The notes: generated by a model from the letters alone, not told the origin. 26,428 nt of DNA from Bacteroidales bacterium (GCA_024402115.1 JAKSJQ010000029.1:1-26428), one strand, 5' to 3'; numbered from the stretch's first letter, positions 17,919 through 25,571 are shown. Translations and numbers: made by a program.

Positions 17919-18803
17919 ATGAAGATAATCGATGCACACAGCCACCTTTGGCTGAAACAGGACACGGTGGTCGACGGCTCCCACACCTACCCGATGGGAC
18001 GCGGAAGCGCCATGTTCTTCGGCGAGGAGCGGCAGATGCTCCCTCCGTTCATGGTGGACGGCGTGAACAGCGCCGAGATCTTCCTTGCGAACATGGACTA
18101 TGCCCAGGTGGGCGGTGCCGTGGTCGTGCAGGAGGTCATCGACGGCAATCAGGACGCCTACCTTCTCGATGTACAGAAGCGCTATCCGGACCGTTTCGTG
18201 GTCTGCGCGCTGAAGGACCTCGACAACGATGCGCTGACCGTTCCCGAAGGTTTCCGCGCAGTTGCGGTTCCCGGTCACAGGGCTCACCGCAGCCTCCTGG
18301 ACCCCGAGGTCGTGGCCTTCTTCAAGGAGATGGAGAAGAAGGGGCTGATACTGTCCATGTGCCTTGCCGACGATGCCGCCCAGATCGCCCAGATGCGCGA
18401 ACTGATCCAGGAGTGCCCGGACCTTAAGGTTGCGATCGGACATTTCGGAATGGTGACGGGAGAGCACTGGATGGAGCAGATAAGGCTCGCCTCTGCCAGG
18501 AACGTCTATGTCGAGGCCGGCGGAATCACCTGGCTCTACAACAGCGAATTCTATCCTTACCCATCGGCGGTGGCTTCCATCAGACAGGCCGCTGACGAGG
18601 TCGGAATGGACAAGCTCATGTGGGGCAGCGACTATCCCCGCACCATATGCGCCATCACCTACAGGATGTCCTACGACTTCATCCTCAAGTCCGACGTCCT
18701 CTCACAGGCCGAGAAAGAGGCCTTCCTCGGCGGAAATGCCGAAAAGTTCTACGGATTCTCCAATCTCCCAGAACTTCCCTACATAAAGAATATGTCAGAA
18801 TGA
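17919..18803 (+). CDS. Amidohydrolase-2 family sugar lactonase, probably galactono-lactonase
   Basis: Metal-dependent hydrolase of 294 residues without a signal peptide, so cytoplasmic. It shows the amidohydrolase signature His7/His9 (IIDAHSHLW), a GHFG strand, and the terminal-strand Asp238 (WGSDYPRTI). Enzymes of this group (COG3618-like) open sugar-acid lactones such as L-fucono- and L-galactono-1,5-lactone. The adjacent aldo/keto reductase would produce such a lactone and the adjacent dehydrogenase would use the acid, which makes lactonase the best call. The ATG at 17919 was chosen: the frame could begin three codons earlier at a TTG overlapping the GH97 stop, but the ATG gives the canonical KIIDAHSH start. 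Exact substrate (L-galactonolactone or L-fuconolactone) is inferred from context. Confidence 0.82.
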   Translation: MKIIDAHSHLWLKQDTVVDGSHTYPMGRGSAMFFGEERQMLPPFMVDGVNSAEIFLANMDYAQVGGAVVVQEVIDGNQDAYLLDVQKRYPDRFVVCALKDLDNDALTVPEGFRAVAVPGHRAHRSLLDPEVVAFFKEMEKKGLILSMCLADDAAQIAQMRELIQECPDLKVAIGHFGMVTGEHWMEQIRLASARNVYVEAGGITWLYNSEFYPYPSAVASIRQAADEVGMDKLMWGSDYPRTICAITYRMSYDFILKSDVLSQAEKEAFLGGNAEKFYGFSNLPELPYIKNMSE

Positions 18804-18804
18804 T

Positions 18805-19806
18805 ATGAAAGCAATACAGATCGTAAAACCGGGCGAAGTGGCCATCGTGGATGCTGCCAAGCCCGTTCCGGCCGCAGGCGAGGTGCTCGTGAGGATGCAC
18901 TATGTCGGATTCTGCGGATCGGATCTCAATACCTTCAGGGGCGGAAACGCCATGGTCACCTTCCCCCGCATCCCCGGTCATGAGATCGGCGCGGTTATCG
19001 AGGAGATCGGCACGGACGTGCCTGCAGGCTTCAAGGTGGGTCAGGTGGTGACCCTGAACCCGTACACCAACTGCGGACACTGCGCGTCATGCAGGAGAGG
19101 CCGCGTGAATGCATGTGAGAACAACGAGACCCTCGGCGTGCAGCGCGACGGTGCGATGAAGGAGTATGTGTGCGTTCCATGGCAGAAGGTCATCGCCTGC
19201 GGTGACGTGAGCGTCAGGGATGCCGCCCTCATCGAGCCTATGAGCGTGGGCTTCCATGCAGTGAGCCGCGGCCGCGTGACCGACACTGACGTGGTCATGG
19301 TCATCGGATGCGGAATGGTCGGCCTCGGTGCCGTCGTGCGCAGCGTGCTTCGCGGAGCAACCGTGATCGCCGCCGACCTCGACGACGAGAAGCTCGCACT
19401 CGCACGCTCCCTCGGTGCCGCATATACCTACAACACCGCAACCGAATGGGGTGACATCCCTGAACCGGACGTGGTGATCGAGGCCGTGGGCTCAGTGCCT
19501 ACCTACCAGCTCGCCATCAACAGGGTGGCCTTCACCGGCAGGGTGGTCTGCATCGGCTATGCGAAGTCCGACGTGTCACTCCCTACCGGCCTCTTCGTGA
19601 AGAAGGAACTCGACATCATGGGCTCGCGCAATGCGGATCCCGCCGACTTCGAGGCTGTGATCAGGTACATGCATGCCGGAGTGGACGTGGAGCGCTTCAT
19701 CAGCGCCGTGATCGAGCCTGAGCAGTCGCAGAAGGCATTGGAAGATTGGAGCGCAGCTCCGGGTAAGGTTTTCAGAATACTTGTAAAATGGAATACAGAG
19801 AATTAG
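18805..19806 (+). CDS. Zinc alcohol dehydrogenase, probably L-galactonate dehydrogenase
   Basis: Medium-chain dehydrogenase of 333 residues, cytoplasmic and NAD(P)-dependent. Catalytic zinc residues are Cys37, His59 and Glu60 (GFCGSDLN, PGHEIG). The structural zinc lobe has Cys91, Cys94, Cys97 and Cys105 (NCGHCASCRRGRVNAC). The Rossmann fold starts at VMVIGCGMVGLG. The family includes sorbitol, L-threonine and L-galactonate 5-dehydrogenases. Next to a galactonolactonase and an L-galactose dehydrogenase-like reductase, the likely step is L-galactonate to D-tagaturonate. Start ATG follows the lactonase stop by one base, and its last 19 bases overlap the next gene, so the three are tightly coupled. 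Substrate is inferred from neighbours; enzyme class is certain. Confidence 0.87.
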   Translation: MKAIQIVKPGEVAIVDAAKPVPAAGEVLVRMHYVGFCGSDLNTFRGGNAMVTFPRIPGHEIGAVIEEIGTDVPAGFKVGQVVTLNPYTNCGHCASCRRGRVNACENNETLGVQRDGAMKEYVCVPWQKVIACGDVSVRDAALIEPMSVGFHAVSRGRVTDTDVVMVIGCGMVGLGAVVRSVLRGATVIAADLDDEKLALARSLGAAYTYNTATEWGDIPEPDVVIEAVGSVPTYQLAINRVAFTGRVVCIGYAKSDVSLPTGLFVKKELDIMGSRNADPADFEAVIRYMHAGVDVERFISAVIEPEQSQKALEDWSAAPGKVFRILVKWNTEN

Positions 19807-20720
19807 GAAAGACAGGCCTCCGCCTGTCAGCACTCAGTTTCGGTGCATCAAGCCTCGGCGGCGTCTTCCACTCACTTTCCGAGTCGGAGGGAATCAAGGC
19901 CGTCCATACAGCCGTAGATAACGGTATCAACTTCATCGACGTCTCTCCTTACTATGGCCATCTCAAGGCTGAGATGGTGCTTGGAAAGGCTCTCCGCGAG
20001 ATCGAGAGGGACAGGTACATCCTTTCCACCAAGGTAGGCCGTTACGGCAAGGATGGCGTCAATACCTGGGACTATTCTGCAAAGAGGGCGCACGACAGCG
20101 TCTTCGAGAGCATGGATCGTCTCGGCGTCGACTATATCGACCTCATCAATGTCCATGACATCGAGTTCGCTGACCTCAATCAGGTGGCAAACGAGACCCT
20201 TCCTGCACTCGTGGAGCTCCGTGAGAAGGGCGTAGTTGGCCATGTGGGTATCACAGACCTCCAGCTCGAGAACCTCAAGTGGGTTGTGGAGCATACTCCT
20301 GAAGGTACAGTGGAGAGCATACTCAACTTCTGCCACTACTGCCTCTGCGACGACAAGATCCTCGACTTCCTCGATTTCTTCGAGTCCAAGGGCATCGGCG
20401 TCATCAACGCCAGCCCGCTCTCCATGGGACTTCTCTCGAAGAGAGGTGCTCCTGATTGGCATCCAGCTCCAGCTGCTCTCCGTGAGGCATGTGCAAAGGC
20501 AGCCGCATTCTGCGAGGAGGCCGGATATCCTATCGAGCGCCTTGCGATGCAGTACTCCGTTGGCGAGCCTCGCATCGCTTCGACCCTCTTCTCTACGACC
20601 AAGCCTGAGAATGTCCTGAAGAACCTCGACTTCATCAGCGGTACTCCTGATCCGGAGATACTGGCAAAGGTCCGCGAGATCATCGGTGACCAGTTCCGCG
20701 TCTCATGGGCTAACTCGTAG
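19788..20720 (+). CDS. Aldo/keto reductase, L-galactose dehydrogenase-like
   Basis: Cytoplasmic NAD(P)-dependent aldo/keto reductase of 310 residues. The catalytic tetrad is Asp51, Tyr56, Lys82 and His123. Beyond the fold, stretches match plant L-galactose dehydrogenase closely, as recalled from the Arabidopsis protein: FGASSLGGVF, FIDVSPYYG, VHDIEFADLNQV, FCHYCLCDD, GVINASPLSMGLLSKRG and DWHPAP. This supports oxidation of the C1 hydroxyl of L-galactose (or the related L-fucose or D-arabinose) to a lactone, which the lactonase two genes upstream would open. The ATG lies inside the dehydrogenase gene, a 19-base overlap. It is the last gene of the operon; a strong hairpin terminator follows at 20828-20862. 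Enzymes needed after D-tagaturonate are not in the window. Confidence 0.88.
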   Translation: MEYRELGKTGLRLSALSFGASSLGGVFHSLSESEGIKAVHTAVDNGINFIDVSPYYGHLKAEMVLGKALREIERDRYILSTKVGRYGKDGVNTWDYSAKRAHDSVFESMDRLGVDYIDLINVHDIEFADLNQVANETLPALVELREKGVVGHVGITDLQLENLKWVVEHTPEGTVESILNFCHYCLCDDKILDFLDFFESKGIGVINASPLSMGLLSKRGAPDWHPAPAALREACAKAAAFCEEAGYPIERLAMQYSVGEPRIASTLFSTTKPENVLKNLDFISGTPDPEILAKVREIIGDQFRVSWANS

Positions 20721-20743
20721 CCGTGGAATGTCTGGCCAGTCTA

Positions 20744-20929
20744 GTCCTGAGATAGGTTTACCGGCGTTGGACAGTCAATAGTTCGGGCGCAGTGGCAGAT
20801 AAAGTGCTGTAAATCAAACGGTTAAATAAAATCGGGTAGTCAAATTTTGGCTACCCGATTTTGTGTATGTGCTTATGTGTCAGTTACTTAGCTGCCACGG
20901 CAAATGTGCCGTCCTGAAAAAAGTTTACC
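20744..20929. repeat. Degenerate 19-base direct repeat flanking the terminator
   Basis: GTCCTGAGATAGGTTTACC (20744-20762) recurs as GTCCTGAAAAAAGTTTACC (20911-20929), 16 of 19 bases matching, 167 bases apart. The interval holds the terminator and a small ACGGCA/TGCCGT hairpin. No open reading frame is found inside. It could be a decayed insertion-sequence scar or a small non-autonomous element; no terminal inverted repeats or transposase remnants are visible, so this is only a description. Confidence 0.35.
20828..20862. terminator. Bidirectional hairpin terminator
   Basis: A perfect 12-base-pair stem, AAAATCGGGTAG (20828-20839) and CTACCCGATTTT (20851-20862), with an 11-base loop. T-runs follow the stem on either strand, so it can end the plus-strand L-galactose operon and the minus-strand alpha/beta hydrolase gene, which converge here. 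The surrounding 223 noncoding bases also contain a smaller perfect hairpin (20897-20912) and a degenerate direct repeat described separately. Confidence 0.85.
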
Positions 20930-20943
20930 AAAAACTGGTGGGC

Positions 20944-21843
20944 TTAGTCGATGTTTTTCTTCGCGATGGTCCAGTCTGGACGAGCCTCGATGCCTGCAGG
21001 GGAGCCCTTGAACATGGCAGCTGCGCCTGCGTCACCCTTGAGCTGCCAGTCGAGCCATGCGGTGGCTGCGATTGAGAACTCGCCGCCGTGCTCCTGAGCA
21101 TAGGTGCCGCCGTGGCCTACAGGATAGTTGACTGCGACAGCAGGGACATGATCGATCCTGCTGAAGTCATCCATGCCGTTGAGGTAGGCGATGTCAGTCT
21201 CGCCGCCGAGGAGGTACATGATAGGGACCAGGATCTCCTGGAGCCTTGACTTGTCCGGCATAGGCATGCCTGGAACTGCGCCGGCAGGGTCAGAGAAGAG
21301 ACCGCTGTTGCAGATCATGAGACACTTCACGCGTGGATCGGTAGCGTTGTCGAGGGTCTGGAGACCACCGCAAGACATACCTGCGAGAGCGATGTTGTCA
21401 GTGTCGAGCTTGCCGTAGTATGGGCTGTTCTTGTCCTCGTTTGCGAGGAATGCCCAGTCGATGCCTTCGATCTGCTGAGCAGATGTGGACATAGGACCTA
21501 CGTATCTGCTGTCGTCTGCAGGGAAGTATCCCGTAGCGATTACGATGTAGCCGTGTGAAGCGACCTCGCTGAGGAACTTTACGTGCTCCCAAGGTGAGTT
21601 CGAGCATGCGCCGTTACCCCATACGAGCACAGGGAGAGGGTTCTTCTTTCCGAACTTGCTGAGGTCTTCTGGGCGGAAGATGGTGTGGGCCTCGAGAGAA
21701 GGCTCCTCGACCATGATGGCCTTTGCTGGGCCGGTACCGCCGTCTTCGATGGTTCTCTTCTGGGTGGCAGTCTCTGCTGCCGGACTTGAACATGCAGTGA
21801 GAGCGATGAAAGCTGCCGCTGCGACTAAACTGAAACGTTTCAT
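20944..21843 (-). CDS. Alpha/beta hydrolase (esterase-like), lipoprotein
   Basis: A 299-residue alpha/beta-hydrolase with a lipoprotein signal (MKRFSLVAAAAFIALTAC). The frame extends 18 codons further upstream, but only this ATG gives a proper signal. Catalytic residues can be placed: nucleophile Ser157 in AGMSCGGL, acid Asp216 in LGGETDIAY and base His243 in VGHGGTY. The motif PVLVWGNGACSNSPWEH is the oxyanion-hole strand. The fold is shared by dienelactone-hydrolase-like, cutinase-like and carbohydrate esterases, so an acetyl or feruloyl esterase acting on plant glycan is possible but unproven. It points towards the L-galactose operon with a shared terminator between, and is not part of it. 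The terminator of the gene upstream lies only 44 bases before its start. Confidence 0.85.
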   Translation of the reverse strand: MKRFSLVAAAAFIALTACSSPAAETATQKRTIEDGGTGPAKAIMVEEPSLEAHTIFRPEDLSKFGKKNPLPVLVWGNGACSNSPWEHVKFLSEVASHGYIVIATGYFPADDSRYVGPMSTSAQQIEGIDWAFLANEDKNSPYYGKLDTDNIALAGMSCGGLQTLDNATDPRVKCLMICNSGLFSDPAGAVPGMPMPDKSRLQEILVPIMYLLGGETDIAYLNGMDDFSRIDHVPAVAVNYPVGHGGTYAQEHGGEFSIAATAWLDWQLKGDAGAAAMFKGSPAGIEARPDWTIAKKNID

Positions 21844-21886
21844 GGGCAATTTGTCTTGATTGTCCTGCAAGTTACTGATTTTGCAC

Positions 21887-21915
21887 AAAAAAGCCACCGC
21901 GGAGGTGGCTTTTTT
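21887..21915. terminator. Rho-independent terminator after PCMD-like gene
   Basis: AAAAAAGCCACC (21887-21898) and GGTGGCTTTTTT (21904-21915) form a perfect 12-base-pair stem with a 5-base loop and flanking A/T runs. It begins right after the stop codon of the minus-strand gene at 21916-22911 and ends its transcript. Its far side is 44 bases from the start of the next minus-strand gene, which therefore needs its own promoter in a very small space or depends on read-through. Confidence 0.9.
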
Positions 21916-22911
21916 CTACATTATCAATTTGACGTTGTCTATCCAGAGCGTGTTTCCGACTCCGCCGTAGAAGGCCTCGCCGTAGCTTGCGATGAACTTT
22001 ATGATAAGGGTGTTCGGAATCTCGTCAGGCGCTGCCCAGCCCTCTTCGATGATCTTCACGTTCTTTCCCTTGCTGTTGATGGCGTGGAGATCCTGAGGGG
22101 TTCCGTTGAGGATGTTCATGTAGTCCTTGTAGAAAGGCTCCTTCGTGATGTCTCCGTAGTGCACCTCGAGCTTGTGGCCGTTCTGCCACTGGTCCACATT
22201 CCTGGTGATGCGCTCGATGCCGGTTCCGACGCGCAGGGCATGGATGTTTCCATCGGCATCCTCCCACCTCTTCTGGAGAAGGATGCAGCACTCGGGATAG
22301 TCGGGATAGCCCATGTTCTTCATCTTGCCGAATCCTGTGCCCTTGACGACCTCGCAGCCGACCTTTGCCTTGTAGTCGAACTGGAGAGCCTTCGGACGTC
22401 CGGTGAAAGGGATGCCGTAGAGCGGCTTGGACATAGGGTCCTTGGTGTCCTTGATAGGCTCCGGGAGGCTTCCCACGAGCAGGGCGCCCTGGCATACTAC
22501 CTCCATGTTGATCATGCCGGCCACCTTGATCTCCTCCTTGTGGACCTCGATCCTTACGCAGTAGCCGTCTCCTCTCTTCTCAGGGAAGTCGGTGACGCTG
22601 CACTTCTCGACGCCGGCTACGTTGGCGTACACATTGTTGGTCCTCCAGATATAGTCTGCAGGTCCCTTGAAGGCCTTAGCCTTCTTGTTCTCGTAACGTA
22701 TGGTGTCGGTCGGGTTTCCGAAGAATTCGTAAAGATACTTGGTCTTGCCTCCGATGAGGCCTGACTCCTTCACTTCACGCACGGTCCAGTGGTCAAAGGT
22801 TCCGAACTGGTTGATCCTTCTGACCGTTTCCTCGTCGGACTGCGCGGATGCAATCTGTGAGATGCCGAGGAAAAGTCCGAGAGTCGTGGCGAAAAAAATG
22901 CTTCGTCTCAT
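21916..22911 (-). CDS. Secreted PCMD-like putative carbohydrate-binding protein
   Basis: A 331-residue exported protein with a type I signal peptide (MRRSIFFATTLGLFLGISQ, cleavage near ASA-QS). The frame is open for another 164 codons upstream, but those would run antisense through the protease gene, so this ATG is preferred. The pattern of a DHWTVREVKESGLIGG start, QKRWEDADGNIHALRVG in the middle and a GGVGNTLWIDNVKLIM end resembles Bacteroidales proteins with the PCMD domain (putative carbohydrate metabolism domain), a jelly-roll thought to bind glycans. No catalytic residues are recognisable. It is a single-gene unit with its own promoter box (22945-22952) and terminator. Assignment to PCMD is from memory of the family pattern and is moderately sure. 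Confidence 0.7.
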   Translation of the reverse strand: MRRSIFFATTLGLFLGISQIASAQSDEETVRRINQFGTFDHWTVREVKESGLIGGKTKYLYEFFGNPTDTIRYENKKAKAFKGPADYIWRTNNVYANVAGVEKCSVTDFPEKRGDGYCVRIEVHKEEIKVAGMINMEVVCQGALLVGSLPEPIKDTKDPMSKPLYGIPFTGRPKALQFDYKAKVGCEVVKGTGFGKMKNMGYPDYPECCILLQKRWEDADGNIHALRVGTGIERITRNVDQWQNGHKLEVHYGDITKEPFYKDYMNILNGTPQDLHAINSKGKNVKIIEEGWAAPDEIPNTLIIKFIASYGEAFYGGVGNTLWIDNVKLIM

Positions 22912-22921
22912 TATAAAATGG

Positions 22922-22952
22922 TATATTTGTTGGTTAAGGACACGCAAATATA
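22922..22952. promoter_or_regulatory. Face-to-face -7 boxes in a 51-base intergenic region
   Basis: TATATTTG at 22922-22929 (plus strand) matches the Bacteroidetes -7 consensus for the protease gene starting at 22963. CAAATATA at 22945-22952 is the same box on the minus strand for the gene starting at 22911. They form an inverted repeat with a 15-base gap, and each promoter fires towards the other, so predicted start points almost meet near 22936-22938. No clear TTTG is present at -33 on either side. Confidence 0.55.
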
Positions 22953-22962
22953 GGAAAAATTT

Positions 22963-25161
22963 ATGCCAAAGAGATATTTGACCATTATAGCGACCTTTCT
23001 TTTTGCCACATCCATGGCCCTTGCGAAGCCTGCACTGCCGGGTCTGCGCATACTGTATCAGCCGGATGGGACGAGCTTCATGGCGGAACTCCGTGGAGAC
23101 GAGTTCGGACATATTCTTCTTTCCTCTCAGGGACATGCCCTTGTGCAGGGAAGCGACGGATTCTATGATTATGCCCATTTCGACGAGAACGGAGCAATGC
23201 TTGACAGCGGAGTGCATTTCGCCAGCGTGAACGCTCCGTCGGATGTCGTGCGCGCGAGCTTCGCAATCCCGTACGACAAGCTCGCTGCCAATGCCTACCG
23301 CAGGAGGAGTGCAGTCAAGGCGGAGAAGACCAATATCATCCGAAGGCTCAATTCCAAGCGCGGCGGAGTCGCCACCAAGAGCACCAGTGACGGCAAGAAG
23401 CATGGAATAGTGATACTCGTGAACTACCAGGACGTCGAATTCCGCTATTCCGCAAGTGACTTCCGGGACCTTCTGACGAAGCCGGGGTATTCGGAGAACG
23501 GTGCCCGCGGCTCGGCCAAGGAGTATTTCGACGCCCAGTTCCAGGGCATGTACGACTTCGAATTCGACGTTGTCGGCCCTGTCACCATCTCCAGGGAGAG
23601 GGCGTATTACGGAGGAAACGATTCCGGCGGTCAGGACAAAGCTCCAGCCGAGATGATCGTGGAAGCCTGCCGCCAGGCCGATGCGGAGGTGGATTTCTCA
23701 CTCTATGATGACGACGGCGACGGAGAGGTGGACAACGTCTTCGTGTTCTATGCCGGCGGCGACGAGGCGGAGCATGCAGGTGAAGACTGCATCTGGGCCC
23801 ATGCGTGGTACATAAGGGGCGGTGCCGGAATCCGTCTGGATCTCGACGGCAAGATCATCAACCGCTATGCCTGTGCATCCGAGCTGCTGACGGAGAACTC
23901 GGGAAAGACCTTCTCCCTCACGACCATCGGAACCTTCTGCCATGAATACAGCCACACCCTGGGTCTCAGCGACCTCTATGATACGGACTATGACAAGAGC
24001 GGTGGTACTTCGAGCGCGGTGTGGAATACGACCTCGCTGATGGACCATGGCAACTACAACGACTGGGGAAAATGTCCTCCATACTACAATGCGATAGAGA
24101 GGGAAATGCTCGGGATAGGTGAGTGCCTGACCCTTTCTTCCGGTAGGTTGGAGCTCCCGGCGATCCACCGCTCGAACCAGTACTACAGGATTGATTCGGA
24201 CGTCGAAGGAGAATACTATCTCATCGAGAGCCGTGCCAACGAGGACTGGGATTCCTACGTCGGCGGCAAGGGCCTGCTCGTGTACCATGTCGACAGGTCC
24301 GGGAACAGGGCCGGAAGGTCGGACGTATATGGATTCGAGATGACGGCCGAGGAAAGGTGGTGGTACAACGAGGTCAATGCCAATCCTTCGCACATGTGCG
24401 CCGATCTGGTTGAAGCCGATCCGAGCGCGACCAGCCCGGAAAGGTATCCTATCAGCAAGGTTTTCTTCCCTTCGGGCTCATACGATAGTCTCGAGAAGGA
24501 CGGAAAGACTCCTATCGTGTTCTGGAGCGGCAATATGGCCGATATCAACATAAGCAAGATTTCCTACTCGAACGGTGTATCGACGTTCTTCGTTACCAAC
24601 TCCGGAGAAGAGGAAGAACCTGCGAAGGTTGAGGAGATCGTGTCCCAGGATGTCTTCCAGGATGCTGCCGTGATTCGCTTCGTCTCCGACAAGCCGGCTG
24701 AGGCGGCGACGGTGCAGTGGAATCAGAGCGGTAGGGAACCGGCTGTCATCAAGCTTGAACCTTATGGGGAAGGACTCTACGCTCTCATACTCGAAGACCT
24801 CAACCCATCTACCTCGTACACTGCCATGATATGGTTCGAGACCAAGGCCGGTGCTGGCGAGCCGTCTACCGTGAAGTTCATGACAGCCTCACGCTCGGAC
24901 AAGAGCTATCCTTTCATCTATCTGAAGAATGCCGAGAGAAACGAGAACGGCAGCTTCAAGAGAGGCTGCGAGATTCCTCTGAGGATATATAACCCGGGCA
25001 AGGATACGGACGGAGTTCTCTGGTACTACAACGACTATCCTATCAGGATAAGCAAGGACGGCTACTGGAGGCCGGAATCGAGCGGCGTGCTCAGTGCGGA
25101 GATCATCTCCAAGTCTGGAAAGAGGAACAAGGTGTCTAAGAAAATCAATATAGGAAAGTGA
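22963..25161 (+). CDS. M6-family secreted metalloprotease
   Basis: Secreted zinc endopeptidase of 732 residues. A signal peptide (MPKRYLTIIATFLFATSMALA) is followed by a propeptide of about 110 residues. The catalytic domain begins near KKHGIVILVNYQDVEF and holds the zinc motif His327-Glu328-x-x-His331 in FCHEYSHTLGLSD, with Asp337 at the usual third-ligand position. A DDDGDGEVDN calcium-type loop lies near residue 248, and a downstream SLMDHG Met-turn is present. The C-terminal third (from about residue 550) has a fibronectin-III-like domain (VQWNQ, LEDLNPSTSYTAMIWF) and another beta domain, perhaps for substrate binding. M6 peptidases include immune inhibitor A; gut Bacteroidales often carry uncharacterised members. 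Its stop overlaps by one base the start of the small lipoprotein gene. Confidence 0.92.
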   Translation: MPKRYLTIIATFLFATSMALAKPALPGLRILYQPDGTSFMAELRGDEFGHILLSSQGHALVQGSDGFYDYAHFDENGAMLDSGVHFASVNAPSDVVRASFAIPYDKLAANAYRRRSAVKAEKTNIIRRLNSKRGGVATKSTSDGKKHGIVILVNYQDVEFRYSASDFRDLLTKPGYSENGARGSAKEYFDAQFQGMYDFEFDVVGPVTISRERAYYGGNDSGGQDKAPAEMIVEACRQADAEVDFSLYDDDGDGEVDNVFVFYAGGDEAEHAGEDCIWAHAWYIRGGAGIRLDLDGKIINRYACASELLTENSGKTFSLTTIGTFCHEYSHTLGLSDLYDTDYDKSGGTSSAVWNTTSLMDHGNYNDWGKCPPYYNAIEREMLGIGECLTLSSGRLELPAIHRSNQYYRIDSDVEGEYYLIESRANEDWDSYVGGKGLLVYHVDRSGNRAGRSDVYGFEMTAEERWWYNEVNANPSHMCADLVEADPSATSPERYPISKVFFPSGSYDSLEKDGKTPIVFWSGNMADINISKISYSNGVSTFFVTNSGEEEEPAKVEEIVSQDVFQDAAVIRFVSDKPAEAATVQWNQSGREPAVIKLEPYGEGLYALILEDLNPSTSYTAMIWFETKAGAGEPSTVKFMTASRSDKSYPFIYLKNAERNENGSFKRGCEIPLRIYNPGKDTDGVLWYYNDYPIRISKDGYWRPESSGVLSAEIISKSGKRNKVSKKINIGK

Positions 25162-25571
25162 TGAGAAGGCTATTTATAATAATGGTTGCGGCAATTGCGG
25201 CTATCTCTGCTGCTTCCTGTACGGAGAAGGCCCTGCTGGAGGAGTTTACCAACGAGAAGTCCGAGATCGGCCTCACGATAAAGGGTCAGGATATCTTTAC
25301 CTACGACGAGAATTCCTGCCAGCTCGGCTATGACGAGTCTCTCAGACAGTTCCGTGTCAGCGATGACATGATGACGGACTATTACATCCTCACCGTGGAC
25401 AATGTTCCGGAGATAGGATATGAGACCCAGGCAAGCCTCATCTATACGACTGATGACGATGTGATTTCACAGAGAGGCCTAAGCTTCAAGCTGGTCAAGG
25501 TCGGCAGAGACGGGACGATGTGGTTCTGGAACAAGAAGAATACGATAGGTGCGGTGGTACGCAAGCTATAG
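25161..25571 (+). CDS. Small lipoprotein coupled to the M6 protease
   Basis: A 136-residue lipoprotein (MRRLFIIMVAAIAAISAASC) of unknown function. The ATG shares its first base with the last base of the protease stop (TGATG), so translation is probably coupled; a GTG one codon earlier is possible but less likely. The mature part is acidic and predicted mostly beta (IYTTDDDVISQRGLSFKL, GTMWFWNKKNT), with two cysteines including the lipid-anchored one. Nothing in it looks catalytic. Strict coupling to a secreted protease suggests an inhibitor, a folding helper or a membrane tether for the protease, but this is inference from position only. Confidence 0.8.
   Translation: MRRLFIIMVAAIAAISAASCTEKALLEEFTNEKSEIGLTIKGQDIFTYDENSCQLGYDESLRQFRVSDDMMTDYYILTVDNVPEIGYETQASLIYTTDDDVISQRGLSFKLVKVGRDGTMWFWNKKNTIGAVVRKL

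Noticed and set aside
22912..23403. N-terminal extension of the PCMD-like protein by 164 residues
   Set aside because: It would run antisense through the start of the M6 protease gene, and the internal ATG at 22911 begins a perfect signal peptide.
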